From: Microcebus murinus
Lineage: Eukaryota > Chordata > Mammalia > Primates > Cheirogaleidae
Direction of reading: 5' to 3'
Assembly (NCBI RefSeq): GCF_040939455.1
Contig: NC_134118.1
Location: forward strand, 78,330,680-78,394,679
DNA length: 64,000 nt
Under the pieces are notes generated by a model. That model was not told where the DNA came from. It was given only the letters and a program-made list of their open reading frames with translations, and did no database searches. This document shows positions 36,244 to 50,200 of this stretch, one piece after another (position 1 is the first letter of the stretch; each line of letters begins with the position of its first letter). A program made the translations under genes and the position numbers.

Positions 36244-39200
36244 GGGTGAGTGGACACAGCCAGATCCACACTGCGCCCTGCCTGCCCGTCTGCCGTGGGA
36301 GAGTGGACACAGCCAGATCCGCACTGTGCCCTGCCTAACCGCCTGCCGTGGGTGAGTGGACACAGCCGGATCCGCACTGCGCCCTGCCTGCCCGTCTCCC
36401 CTGGGCGAGTGGACACAGTCAGATCCGCACTGTGCCCTGCCTGCCCGTCTGTCGTGGGTGAGTGGACACAGCCAGATCCGCACTGCGCCCTGCCTGACCG
36501 TCTCCCGTGGGTGAGTGGACACAGCCAGATCCGCACTGCGCCCTGCCTGCCCGTCTCCCGTGGGTGAGTGGACACAGCCGGATCCGCACTGCACCTTGCC
36601 TGCCCGTCTCACGTGGGTGAGTGGACACAGCCAAATCCGCACTGCGCCCTACCTGCCCGTCTCCCGTGGGTGAGTGGACACAGCCAGATCCGCACTGCCC
36701 CTGCCTGACCGTCCTTCGTGGTTGAGTGGACACCGCCAGATCCGCACTGCGCCCTGCCTGCCCGTCTCCCGTGGGTGAGTGGGCACAGCCAAATCCGCAC
36801 TGCGCCCTGCCTGCCCGACTCCCGTCAGTGAGTGGACACAGCCAGATCCGCACTGCGCCCTTCCTGCCCGTCTCCCGTGGGTGAGTGGACACAGCCAGAT
36901 TCGCATTGCGCCCTGCCTGCCCATCTCCCGTGGGCGAGTGGACACAGCCAGATCCGCACTGCGCCCTGCCTACCCGTCTGCCGTGGGCGAGTGGACACAG
37001 CCAGATCCGCACTGCGACCTGCCGGACCGTCTGCCGTGGGTGAGTGGACACAGCCAGATCCACAATGCGCCCTGCCTGCCCGTCTGCCGTGGGCGTGTGG
37101 ACACAGCCAGATCCGCACTGCGCACTGCCTGACCGTCTGCCGTGGGTGAGTGGACACAGCCAGATCCGCACTGCGCCCTGCCTGACCGTCTGCCGTGGGC
37201 GAGTGGACACAGCCAGATCCGCACTGCGCGCTGCCTGCCCGTCTGCCACGGGTCAGTGGACATAGCCATATCCACACAGCACCCTCCCTGCCCGTCTCCC
37301 GTGGGTGAGTGGACACAGCCAGATCCGCACTGCGCCCTGCCTGCCCGTCTCCCGTGGGCGAGTGGACACAGCCAGATCAGCACTGCGCCCTGCCTGACCG
37401 TCTCTCGTGGGCGAGTGGACACAGCCAGATCCGCACTGTGCCCTGCCTGACCGTCTGCCGTGGGTGAGTGGACACAGCCAGATCCGCACTGCGCCCTGCC
37501 TGCCCGTCTGCGGTGGGTGAGTGGACACAGCCAGATCCGCACTGCGCCCTGCGTGACCGTCTCCCGTGGGTGAGTGGACACAGCCAGATCCGCACTGCGC
37601 CTTGCCTGACCGTCTCACGTGGGTGAGTGGACACGGCCAGATCCGCACTGCGCACTTCCTGCCCGTCTCCCGTGGGTGAGTGGACACAGCCAGATCCGCA
37701 CTGCACCCTGCCTGACCGTCCTTCGTGGGTGAGTGGACACCGCTAGATCCGCACTGCGCCCTGCCTGCCCGTCTCCCGTGGGTGAGTGGTCACAGCCAGA
37801 TCCGCACTGCGCCCTGCCTGCCAGTCTGCCGTGGGCGAGTGGACACAGCCAGATCCGCACTGCGCCCTGCCTGACCGTCTGCCGTGGGTGAGTGGACACA
37901 GCCAGATCCACACTGCGCCCTGCCTGCCAGTCTGCCGTGGGCGAGTGGACACAGCCAGATCCGCACTGCGCCCTGCCTGACCGTCTGCTGTGGGTGAGTG
38001 GACACAGCCAGATCCGCACTGCGCCCTGCCTGACCGCCTGCCGTGGGTGAGTGGACACAGCCAGATCCGCACTGCGCCCTGCCTGCCCGTCTCCCGGGGG
38101 CGAGTGGACACAGCCAGATCCGCACTGCGCCCTGCCTGACCGTCTGCCATCGGTAAGTGGACACAGCCAGATCCACACTGCGCCCTGCCTGCCCGTCTGC
38201 CGTGGGCGAGTGGACACAGCCCGATCCGCACTGAGCCCTGCCTGCCCGTCACCCGTGGGTGAGTGGACACAGCCAGATCCGCACTGCGCCCTGCCTGACC
38301 GCCTGTCGTGGGTGAGTGGACACAGCCAGATCTGCACTGCGCCCTGCCTGCCCGTCTGCCGTGGGTGAGTGGACACAGCCAGATCCACACTGCGCCCTGC
38401 CTGCCCGTCTGCCGTGGGTGAGTGGACACAGCCAGATCCGCACTGCGCCCTGCCTGACCGTCTCCCGTGGGTGAGTGGACACAGCCAGATCCGCACTGCG
38501 CCTTGCCTGCCCGTCTCACGTGGGTGAGTGGACACAGCCAGATCCGCACTGCGCCCTAACTGCCCGTCTCCTGTGGGTGAGTGGACACAGCCAGATCCGC
38601 ACTGCACCCTGCCTGACCGTCCTTCGTGGGTGAGTGGACACCGCCAGATCCGCACTGCGCCCTGCCTGCCCGGCCCCCCTGGGTGAGTGGACACAGCCAG
38701 ATCCGCACTGCGCCCTGCCTGCCCGTCTCACGTCAGTGAGTGGACACAGCCAGATCCGCACTGCGCCCTGCCTGCTCGTCTGCCGTGGGCGAGTGGACAC
38801 AGCCAGATCCGCACTGCGCCCTGCCTGACCGTCTGCCGTGGGTGAGTGGACAAAGCCAGATCCGCACTGCGCCCTGCCTGCCCGTCTCCCGTGGGCGAGT
38901 GCACACAGCCAGATCCGCACTGCGCCCTGCCTGCCCGTCTCCAGTGGGCGAGTGGACACAGCCAGATCCGCACTGCGCCCTGCCTGCCCGTCTGCCGTGG
39001 GCGAGTGGACACAGCCAGATCCGCACTGCGCCCTGCCTGCCCGTCTCCCGTGGGTGAGTGGACACAGCCAGATCCGCACTGCACCTTGCCTGCCCGTCTC
39101 ACGTGGGTGAGTGGACACAGCCAAATCCGCACTGCGCCCTAAATGCCCGTCTCCCGTGGGTGAGTGGACATAGCCAGATCCGCACTGCCCCTGCCTGACC

Positions 39201-42200
39201 GTCCTTCGTGCTTGAGTGGACACCGCCAGATCCGCACTGCGCCCTGCCTGCCCGTCTCCCGTGGGTGAGTGGACACAGCCAGATTCGCATTGCGCCCTGC
39301 CTGCCCATCTCCCGTGGGCGAGTGGACACAGCCAGATCCGCACTGCGCCCTGCCTACCCGTCTGCCGTGGGCGAGTGGACACAGCCAGATCCGGTCTGCG
39401 ACCTGCCGGACCGTCTGCCGTGGGTGAGTGGACACAGCCAGATCCACAATGCGCCCTGCCTGCCCGTCTGCCGTGGGCGAGTGTACACAGCCAGATCCGC
39501 ACTGCGCACTGCCTGACCGTCTGCCGTGGGTGAGTGGACACAGCCAGATCCGCACTGCGCCCTGCCTGACCGTCTGCCGTGGGCGAGTGGACACAGCCAG
39601 ATCCGCACTGCGCGCTGCCTGCCCGTCTGCCACGGGTCAGTGGACATAGCCATATCCACACAGCACCCTCCCTGCCCGTCTCCCGTGGGTGAGTGGACAC
39701 AGCCAGATCCGCACTGCGCCCTGCCTGCCCGTCACCCGTGGGCGAGTGGACACAGCCAGATCAGCACTGCGCCCTGCCTGACCGTCTGCCGTGGGTGAGT
39801 GGACACAGCCAGATCCGCACTGCGCCCTGCCTGCCCGTCTGCCGTGGGTGAGTGGACACAGCCAGATCCGCACTGCGCCCTGCGTGACCGTCTCCCGTGG
39901 GTGAGTGGACACTGCCAGATCCGCACTGCGCCTTGCCTGACCGTCTCACGTGGGTGAGTGGACACAGCCAGATCCGCACTGCGCACTTCCTGCACGTCTC
40001 CCGTGGATGAGTGGACACAGCCAGATCCGCACTGCACCCTGCCTGACCGTCCTTCGTGGGTGAGTGGACACCGCTAGATCCGCACTGCGCCCTGCCTGCC
40101 CGTCTCCCGTGGGTGAGTGGTCACAGCCAGATCCGCACTGCGCCCTGCCTGACCGTCTGCCGTGGGTGAGTGGACACAGCCAGATCCACACTGCGCCCTG
40201 CCTGCCAGTCTGCCGTGGGCGAGTGGACACAGCCAGATCCGCACTGCGCCCTGCCTGACCGTCTGCTGTGGGTGAGTGGACACAGCCAGATCCGCACTGC
40301 GCCCTGCCTGACCGCCTGCCGTGGGTGAGTGGACATGGCCAGATCCGCACTGCGCCCTGCCTGCCCGTCTCCCGGGGGCCAGTGGACACAGCCAGATCCG
40401 CACTGCGCCCTGCCTGCCCTTCTGCCATGGGTGAGTGGACACAGCCAGATCCGCACTGCGCCCTGCCTGACCGTCTGCCATCGGTAAGTTGACACAGCCA
40501 GATCCACACTGCGCCATGCCTGCCCGTCTGCCGTGGGCGAGTGGACACAGCCCGATCCGCACTGAGCCCTGCCTGCCCGTCACCCGTGGGTGAGTGGACA
40601 CAGCCAGATCCGCACTGCGCCCTGCCTGACCGCCTTCCGTGGGTGACTGGATACAGCCAGATCCGCACTGCGCCCTGCCTGACCGTCACCCGTGGGCGAG
40701 TGGACACAGCCAGATCCGCACTGCGCCCTGCCTGCCCGTCTGCCGTGGGCGAGTGGACACAGCCAGATCCGCACTGCGCCCTGCCTGACCGTCTGCCGTG
40801 GGTGAGTGGACACAGCCAGATCCACACTGCGCCCTGCCTGCCCGTCTGCCGTGGGCTAGTGGACACAGCCAGATCCGCACTGCGCCCTGCCTGACCGTCT
40901 GCCGTGGGTGAGTGGACACAGCCATATCCGCACTGCGCCCTGCCTAACCGCCTGCCGTGGGTGAGTGGACACAGCCAGATCCGCACTGCGCCCTGCCTGC
41001 CCGTCTCCCGTGGGTGAGTGGACACAGCCAGATCCCCACTGCACCTTGCCTGCCCGTCTCCCGTGGGTGAGTGGACACAGCCAGATCCGCACTGCGCCCT
41101 GCCTGCCCGTCTCCCGTGGGTGAGTGGACACAGCCAGATCCGCACTGCACGCTGCCTGCCCGTCTTCCGTGGGCGAGTGGATACAGCCAGATCGGCACTG
41201 CGCGCTGCCTGCTTGTCTGTCGTGGGCGAGTGGACACAGCCATATCCGCACTGCGCCCTGCCTGCCCGTCTGCCGTGGGTGAGTGGACACAGCCAGATCC
41301 ACACTGCGCCCTGCCTGCCCGTCTGCCATGGGTGAGTGGACACAGCCAGATCCGCACTGCGCCCTGCCTGACCCTCTCCCGTGGGTGAGTGGACACAGCC
41401 AGATCCGCACTGCGCCCTGCCTGCCCGTCTCCCGTGGGTGAGTGGACACAGCCAGATCCGCACTGCGCCCTGCCTGCCCGTCTCCCGTGGGCGAGTGGAC
41501 ACAGCCAGATCCGCACTGCGCGCTGCCTACCCGTCTCCCGTGGGCGAGTGGACACAGCCAGATCCGCACTGCGCGCTGGCTGCCCGTCTGTCGTGGGCGA
41601 GTGGACACAGCCATATCCGCACTACACCCTGCCTGACCGTCTGCCGTGGGTGAGTGGACACAGCCAGATCCACACTGCGCCCTGCCTGCCCGTCTGCCGT
41701 GGGCGAGTGGACACAGCCAGATCCGCACTGCGCACTGCCTGACCATCTGCCGTGGGAGAGTGGACATAGCCAGATCCGCACTGCGCCCTGCCTGCCCGTC
41801 TCCCGTGGGTGAGTGGACACAGCCAGATCCGCACTGCGCCCTGCCTGCCCGGCTGCCGTGGGCGAGTGGACACAGCCAGATCCGCACTGCGCCCTGCCTG
41901 CCCGGCTGCCGTGGGCGAGTGGAAACAGCCAGATCCGCACTGCGCCTTGCCTGACCGTCTGCCGTGGGTGAGTGGACACAGCCAGAACCTCACTGCGCCC
42001 TGCCTGCCCCTCTGCCGTGGGCGAGTGGACACAGCCAGATGCGCACTGCGCCTTGCCTGCCCGTCTCACGTGGGTGAGTGGACACAGCCAGATCCGCACT
42101 GCGCCCTACCTGCCCGTCTCCCGTGGGTGAGTGGACACAGCCAGATCCGCACTGCCCCTGCCTGACCGTCCTTCGTGGTTGAGTGGACACCGCCAGATCC

Positions 42201-44243
42201 GCACTGCGCCCTGCCTGCCCGTCTCCCGTGGGTGAGTGGGCACAGCCAGATCCGCACTGCGCCCTGCCTGCCCGTCTCCCGTCAGTAAGTGGACACAGCC
42301 AGATCCGCACTGCGCCCTGCCTGACCGTCTGCCGTGGGTGAGTGGACACAGCCAGATCCGCACTGCGCCCTGCCTGCCCTTCTGCAGTGGGAGAGTGGAC
42401 ACAGCCAGATCCGCACTGCGCCCTGCCTGACAGCCTGCCGTGGGTGAGTGGACACAGCCAGATCCGCACTGCGCCCTGCCTGCCCGTCTCCCGTGGGTGA
42501 GTGGACACAGCCAGATCCGCACTGCGCCCTGCCTGCCCGTCTGTCGTGGGCGATAGGACACAGCCAGATCCGCACTGCACCCTGCCTGCCCGTCTGTCGT
42601 GGGCGAGTGGACCCAGCCAGATCCGCACTGCGCACTGCCTGACCGTCTGCCGTGAGTGAGTGGACACAGCCAGATCCGCACAGCGCCCTGCCTGACCGCC
42701 TGCCGTGGGTGAGTGGACACAGCCAGATCCGCACTGCGCCCTACCTGACCGTCTGCCGTGGGCGAGTGGACACAGCCAGATCCACACTGCGCCCTGCCTG
42801 CCCGTCTGCGGTGGGCGAGTCGACACAGCCAGATCCGCACTGCGCCCTGCCTGACCGTCTGCCGTTGGTGAGTGGACACAGCCAGATCCGCACTGCGCCC
42901 TTCCTGACCGCCTGTCGTGGGCGAGTGGACACAGCCAGATCCGCACTGCGCCCTGCCTGCCCTTCTGCCGTGGGTGAGTGGACACAGCCAGATCCGCACT
43001 GCGCCCTGCCTGACCGCCTGCCGTGGGTGAGTGGACACAGCCAGATCCACACTGCGCCCTGCCTGCCCGTCTGCCGTGGACGAGCGGACACAGCCAGATC
43101 CGCACTGTGCACTGCCTGACCATCTGCCGTGGGTGAGTGGACACAGCCAGATCCGCACTGCGCCCTGCCTGACCGCCTGTCGTGGGTGAGTGGACACAGC
43201 CAGATCTGCACTGCGCCCTGCCTGCCCGTCTGCCGTGGGTGAGTGGACACAGCCAGATCCACACTGCGCCCTGCCTGCCCGTCTGCCGTGGGCGAGTGGA
43301 CACAGCCAGATCCGCACTGCGCCCTGCCTGACCGTCTGCCGTGGGTGAGTGGACACAGCCATATCCGCACTGCGCCCTGCCTAACCGCCTGCCGTGGGTG
43401 AGTGGACACAGCCAGATCCGCACTGCGCCCTGCCTGCCCGTCTCCCGTGGGTGAGTGGACACAGCCAGATCCCCACTGCACCTTGACTGCCCGTCTCCCG
43501 TGGGTGAGTGGACACAGCCAGATCCGCACTGCGCCCTGCCTGCCCGTCTCCCGTGGGTGAGTGGACACAGCCAGATCCGCACTGCGCGCTGCCTGCCCGT
43601 CTTCCGTGGGCGAGTGGATACAGCCAGATCGGCACTGCGCGCTGCCTGCTTGTCTGTCGTGGGAGAGTGGACACAGCCATATCCGCACTGCGCCCTGCCT
43701 GCCCGTCTGCCGTGGGTGAGTGGACACAGCCAGATCCACACTGCGCCCTGCCTGCCCGTCTGCCATGGGTGAGTGGACACAGCCAGATCCGCACTGCGCC
43801 CTGCCTGACCCTCTCCCGTGGGTGAGTGGACACAGCCAGATCCGCACTGCGCCCTGCCTGCCCGTCTCCCGTGGGTGAGTGGACACAGCCAGATCCGCAC
43901 TGCGCCCTGCCTGCCCGTCTCCCGTGGGCGAGTGGACACAGCCATGTCCGCACTGCGCGCTGCCTACCCGTCTCCCGTGGGCGAGTGGACACAGCCAGAT
44001 CCGCACTGCGCGCTGGCTGCCCGTCTGTCGTGGGCGAGTGGACACAGCCATATCCGCACTACACCCTGCCTGACCGTCTGCCGTGGGTGAGTGGACACAG
44101 CCAGATCCACACTGCGCCCTGCCTGCCCGTCTGCCGTGGGCGAGTGGACACAGCCAGATCCGCACTGCGCACTGCCTGACCATCTGCCGTGGGAGAGTGG
44201 ACATAGCCAGATCCGCACTGCGCCCTGCCTGCCCGTCTCCCGT
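36244..44243 (+). repeat. HOR-B, copy I (8,000 bp, 151 monomers minus 3 bp)
   Basis: Monomer order from about 36244 is repeated at offset 8,000, shifting to 7,947 after a one-monomer difference near 37.8 kb and to 7,894 after another near 49.44 kb in copy II. Landmarks: ACATAGCCATATCC monomers at 37252 and 39636, CGGCCCCCCT at 38671, and GATCCCCACT at 41031 and 43468. Sampled identity with copy II is roughly 99% (for example differences at 37096, 37126, 37510, 37635 and 37691). Copy I has GTGAGTGGTCAC near 40114, where copies II-IV share GTGAGTAGTCAC, so copy I is the outlier. Confidence 0.93.
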
Positions 44244-47200
44244 GGGTGAGTGGACACAGCCAGATCCGCACTGCGCCCTGCCTGCCCGTCTGCCGTGGGA
44301 GAGTGGACACAGCCAGATCCGCACTGTGCCCTGCCTAACCGCCTGCCGTGGGTGAGTGGACACAGCCGGATCCGCACTGCGCCCTGCCTGCCCGTCTCCC
44401 CTGGGCGAGTGGACACAGTCAGATCCGCACTGTGCCCTGCCTGCCCGTCTGTCGTGGGTGAGTGGACACAGCCAGATCCGCACTGCGCCCTGCCTGACCG
44501 TCTCCCGTGGGTGAGTGGACACAGCCAGATCCGCACTGCGCCCTGCCTGCCCGTCTCCCGTGGGTGAGTGGACACAGCCAGATCCGCACTGCGCCCTGCC
44601 TGCCCGTCTCCCGTGGGTGAGTGGACACAGCCAGATCCGCACTGCACCTTGCCTGCCCGTCTCACGTGGGTGAGTGGACACAGCCAAATCCGCACTGCGC
44701 CCTACCTGCCCGTCTCCCGTGGGTGAGTGGACACAGCCAGATCCGCACTGCCCCTGCCTGACCGTCCTTCGTGGTTGAGTGGACACCGCCAGATCCGCAC
44801 TGCGCCCTGCCTGCCCGTCTCCCGTGGGTGAGTGGGCACAGCCAGATCCGCACTGCGCCCTTCCTGCCCGTCTCCCGTGGGTGAGTGGACACAGCCAGAT
44901 TCGCATTGCGCCCTGCCTGCCCATCTCCCGTGGGCGAGTGGACACAGCCAGATCCGCACTGCGCCCTGCCTACCCGTCTGCCGTGGGCGAGTGGACACAG
45001 CCAGATCCGCACTGCGACCTGCCGGACCGTCTGCCGTGGGTGAGTGGACACAGCCAGATCCACAATGCGCCCTGCCTGCCCGTCTGCCGTGGGCGAGTGG
45101 ACACAGCCAGATCCGCACTGCGCACTTCCTGACCGTCTGCCGTGGGTGAGTGGACACAGCCAGATCCGCACTGCGCCCTGCCTGACCGTCTGCCGTGGGC
45201 GAGTGGACACAGCCAGATCCGCACTGCGCGCTGCCTGCCCGTCTGCCACGGGTCAGTGGACATAGCCATATCCACACAGCACCCTCCCTGCCCGTCTCCC
45301 GTGGGTGAGTGGACACAGCCAGATCCGCACTGCGCCCTGCCTGCCCGTCTCCCGTGGGCGAGTGGACACAGCCAGATCAGCACTGCGCCCTGCCTGACCG
45401 TCTCTCGTGGGCGAGTGGACACAGCCAGATCCGCACTGTGCCCTGCCTGACCGTCTGCCGTGGGTGAGTGGACACAGCCAGATCCGCACTGCGCCCTGCC
45501 TGCCCGTCTGCCGTGGGTGAGTGGACACAGCCAGATCCGCACTGCGCCCTGCGTGACCGTCTCCCGTGGGTGAGTGGACACAGCCAGATCCGCACTGCGC
45601 CTTGCCTGACCGTCTCACGTGGGTGAGTGGACACAGCCAGATCCGCACTGCGCACTTCCTGCCCGTCTCCCGTGGGTGAGTGGACACAGCGAGATCCGCA
45701 CTGCACCCTGCCTGACCGTCCTTCGTGGGTGAGTGGAAACCGCTAGATCCGCACTGCGCCCTGCCTGCCCGTCTCCCGTGGGTGAGTGGTCACAGCCAGA
45801 TCCGCACTGCGCCCTGCCTGACCGTCTGCCGTGGGTGAGTGGACACAGCCAGATCCACACTGCGCCCTGCCTGCCAGTCTGCCGTGGGCGAGTGGACACA
45901 GCCAGATCCGCACTGCGCCCTGCCTGACCGTCTGCTGTGGGTGAGTGGACACAGCCAGATCCGCACTGCGCCCTGCCTGACCGCCTGCCGTGGGTGAGTG
46001 GACACAGCCAGATCCGCACTGCGCCCTGCCTGCCCGTCTCCCGGGGGCGAGTGGACACAGCCAGATCCGCACTGCGCCCTGCCTGACCGTCTGCCATCGG
46101 TAAGTGGACACAGCCAGATCCACACTGCGCCCTGCCTGCCCGTCTGCCGTGGGCGAGTGGACACAGCCCGATCCGCACTGAGCCCTGCCTGCCCGTCACC
46201 CGTGGGTGAGTGGACACAGCCAGATCCGCACTGCGCCCTGCCTGACCGCCTGTCGTGGGTGAGTGGACACAGCCAGATCTGCACTGCGCCCTGCCTGCCC
46301 GTCTGCCGTGGGTGAGTGGACACAGCCAGATCCACACTGCGCCCTGCCTGCCCGTCTGCCGTGGGTGAGTGGACACAGCCAGATCCGCACTGCGCCCTGC
46401 CTGACCGTCTCCCGTGGGTGAGTGGACACAGCCAGATCCGCACTGCGCCTTGCCTGCCCGTCTCACGTGGGTGAGTGGACACAGCCAGATCCGCACTGCG
46501 CCCTAACTGCCCGTCTCCTGTGGGTGAGTGGACACAGCCAGATCCGCACTGCACCCTGCCTGACCGTCCTTCGTGGGTGAGTGGACACCGCCAGATCCGC
46601 ACTGCGCCCTGCCTGCCCGGCCCCCCTGGGTGAGTGGACACAGCCAGATCCGCACTGCGCCCTGCCTGCCCGTCTCACGTCAGTGAGTGGACACAGCCAG
46701 ATCCGCACTGCGCCCTGCCTGCTCGTCTGCCGTGGGCGAGTGGACACAGCCAGATCCGCACTGCGCCCTGCCTGACCGTCTGCCGTGGGTGAGTGGACAA
46801 AGCCAGATCCGCACTGCGCCCTGCCTGCCCGTCTCCCGTGGGCGAGTGCACACAGCCAGATCCGCACTGGGCCCTGCCTGCCCGTCTCCAGTGGGCGAGT
46901 GGACACAGCCAGATCCGCACTGCGTCCTGCCTGCCCGTCTGCCGTGGGCGAGTGGACACAGCCAGATCCGCACTGCGCCCTGCCTGCCCGTCTCCCGTGG
47001 GTGAGTGGACACAGCCAGATCCGCACTGCACCTTGCCTGCCCGTCTCACGTGGGTGAGTGGACACAGCCAAATCCGCACTGCGCCCTACCTGCCCGTCTC
47101 CCGTGGGTGAGTGGACACAGCCAGATCCGCACTGCCCCTGCCTGACCGTCCTTCGTGCTTGAGTGGACACCGCCAGATCCGCACTGCGCCCTGCCTGCCC

Positions 47201-50200
47201 GTCTCCCGTGGGTGAGTGGACACAGCCAGATTCGCATTGCGCCCTGCCTGCCCATCTCCCGTGGGCGAGTGGACACAGCCAGATCCGCACTGCGCCCTGC
47301 CTACCCGTCTGCCGTGGGCGAGTGGACACAGCCAGATCCGGTCTGCGACCTGCTGGACCGTCTGCCGTGGGTGAGTGGACACAGCCAGATCCACAATGCG
47401 CCCTGCCTGCCCGTCTGCCGTGGGCGAGTGTACACAGCCAGATCCGCACTGCGCACTGCCTGACCGTCTGCCGTGGGTGAGTGGACACAGCCAGATCCGC
47501 ACTGCGCCCTGCCTGACCGTCTCCCGTGGGCGAGTGGACACAGCCAGATCCGCACTGCGCGCTGCCTGCCCGTCTGCCACGGGTCAGTGGACATAGCCAT
47601 ATCCACACAGCACCCTCCCTGCCCGTCTCCCGTGGGTGAGTGGACACAGCCAGATCCGCACTGCGCCCTGCCTGCCCGTCACCCGTGGGCGAGTGGACAC
47701 AGCCAGATCAGCACTGCGCCCTGCCTGACCGTCTGCCGTGGGTGAGTGGACACAGCCAGATCCGCACTGCGCCCTGCCTGCCCGTCTGCCGTGGGTGAGT
47801 GGACACAGCCAGATCCGCACTGCGCCCTGCGTGACCGTCTCCCGTGGGTGAGTGGACACTGCCAGATCCGCACTGCGCCTTGCCTGACCGTCTCACGTGG
47901 GTGAGTGGACACAGCCAGATCCGCACTGCGCACTTCCTGCACGTCTCCCGTGGATGAGTGGACACAGCCAGATCCGCACTGCACCCTGCCTGACCGTCCT
48001 TCGTGGGTGAGTGGACACCGCTAGATCCGCACTGCGCCCTGCCTGCCCGTCTCCCGTGGGTGAGTAGTCACAGCCAGATCCGCACTGCGCCCTGCCTGAC
48101 CGTCTGCCGTGGGTGAGTGGACACAGCCAGATCCACACTGCGCCCTGCCTGCCAGTCTGCCGTGGGCGAGTGGACACAGCCAGATCCGCACTGCGCCCTG
48201 CCTGACCGTCTGCTGTGGGTGAGTGGACACAGCCAGATCCGCACTGCGCCCTGCCTGACCGCCTGCCGTGGGTGAGTGGACACAGCCAGATCCGCACTGC
48301 GCCCTGCCTGCCCGTCTCCCGGGGGCCAGTGGACACAGCCAGATCCGCACTGCGCCCTGCCTGCCCTTCTGCCATGGGTGAGTGGACACAGCCAGATCCG
48401 CACTGCGCCCTGCCTGACCGTCTGCCATCGGTAAGTGGACACAGCCAGATCCACACTGCGCCCTGCCTGCCCGTCTGCCGTGGGCGAGTGGACACAGCCC
48501 GATCCGCACTGAGCCCTGCCTGCCCGTCACCCGTGGGTGAGTGGACACAGCCAGATCCGCACTGCGCCCTGCCTGACCGCCTGCCGTGGGTGACTGGACA
48601 CAGCCAGATCCGCACTGCGCCCTGCCTGACCGTCACCCGTGGGCGAGTGGACACAGCCAGATCCGCACTGCGCCCTGCCTGCCCGTCTGCCGTGGGCGAG
48701 TGGACACAGCCAGATCCGCACTGCGCCCTGCCTGACCGTCTGCCGTGGGTGAGTGGACACAGCCAGATCCACACTGTGCCCTGCCTGCCCGTCTGCCGTG
48801 GGCGAGTGGACACAGCCAGATCCGCACTGCGCCCTGCCTGACAGTCTGCCGTGGGTGAGTGGACACAGCCATATCCGCACTGCGCCCTGCCTAACCGCCT
48901 GCCGTGGGTGAGTGGACACAGCCAGATCCGCACTGCGCCCTGCCTGCCCGTCTCCCGTGGGTGAGTGGACACAGCCAGATCCCCACTGCACCTTGCCTGC
49001 CCGTCTCCCGTGGGTGAGTGGACACAGCCAGATCCGCACTGCGCCCTGCCTGCCCGTCTCCCGTGGGTGAGTGGACACAGCCAGATCCGCACTGCGCGCT
49101 GCCTGCCCGTCTTCCGTGGGCGAGTGGATACAGCCAGATCGGCACTGCGCGCTGCCTGCTTGTCTGTCGTGGGCGAGTGGACACAGCCATATCCGCACTG
49201 CGCCCTGCCTGCCCGTCTGCCGTGGGTGAGTGGACACAGCCAGATCCACACTGCGCCCTGCCTGCCCGTCTGCCATGGGTGAGTGGACACAGCCAGATCC
49301 GCACTGCGCCCTGCCTGACCCTCTCCCGTGGGTGAGTGGACACAGCCAGATCCGCACTGCGCCCTGCCTGCCCGTCTCCCGTGGGTGAGTGGACACAGCC
49401 AGATCCGCACTGCGCCCTGCCTGCCCGTCTCCCGTGGGCGAGTGGACACAGCCAGATCCGCACTGCGCGCTGGCTGCCCGTCTGTCGTGGGCGAGTGGAC
49501 ACAGCCATATCCGCACTACACCCTGCCTGACCGTCTGCCGTGGGTGAGTGGACACAGCCAGATCCACACTGCGCCCTGCCTGCCCGTCTGCCGTGGGCGA
49601 GTGGACACAGCCAGATCCGCACTGCGCACTGCCTGACCATCTGCCGTGGGAGAGTGGACATAGCCAGATCCGCACTGCGCCCTGCCTGCCCGTCTCCCGT
49701 GGGTGAGTGGACACAGCCAGATCCGCACTGCGCCCTGCCTGCCCGGCTGCCGTGGGCGAGTGGACACAGCCAGATCCGCACTGCGCCCTGCCTGCCCGGC
49801 TGCCGTGGGCGAGTGGAAACAGCCAGATCCGCACTGCGCCTTGCCTGACCGTCTGCCGTGGGTGAGTGGACACAGCCAGAACCTCACTGCGCCCTGCCTG
49901 CCCCTCTGCCGTGGGCGAGTGGACACAGCCAGATGCGCACTGCGCCTTGCCTGCCCGTCTCACGTGGGTGAGTGGACACAGCCAGATCCGCACTGCGCCC
50001 TACCTGCCCGTCTCCCGTGGGTGAGTGGACACAGCCAGATCCGCACTGCCCCTGCCTGACCGTCCTTCGTGGTTGAGTGGACACCGCCAGATCCGCACTG
50101 CGCCCTGCCTGCCCGTCTCCCGTGGGTGAGTGGGCACAGCCAGATCCGCACTGCGCCCTGCCTGCCCGTCTCCCGTCAGTAAGTGGACACAGCCAGATCC

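Noticed and set aside
48215..48841. Forward-strand open frames of 64 to 208 codons with a repeated peptide pattern
   Set aside because: They begin at GTG in GAGTGGACAC and end at the next in-phase TGA of GTGAG or CTGACC. Their lengths (64, 90, 105 and 117 codons) simply reflect where those monomer variants fall.
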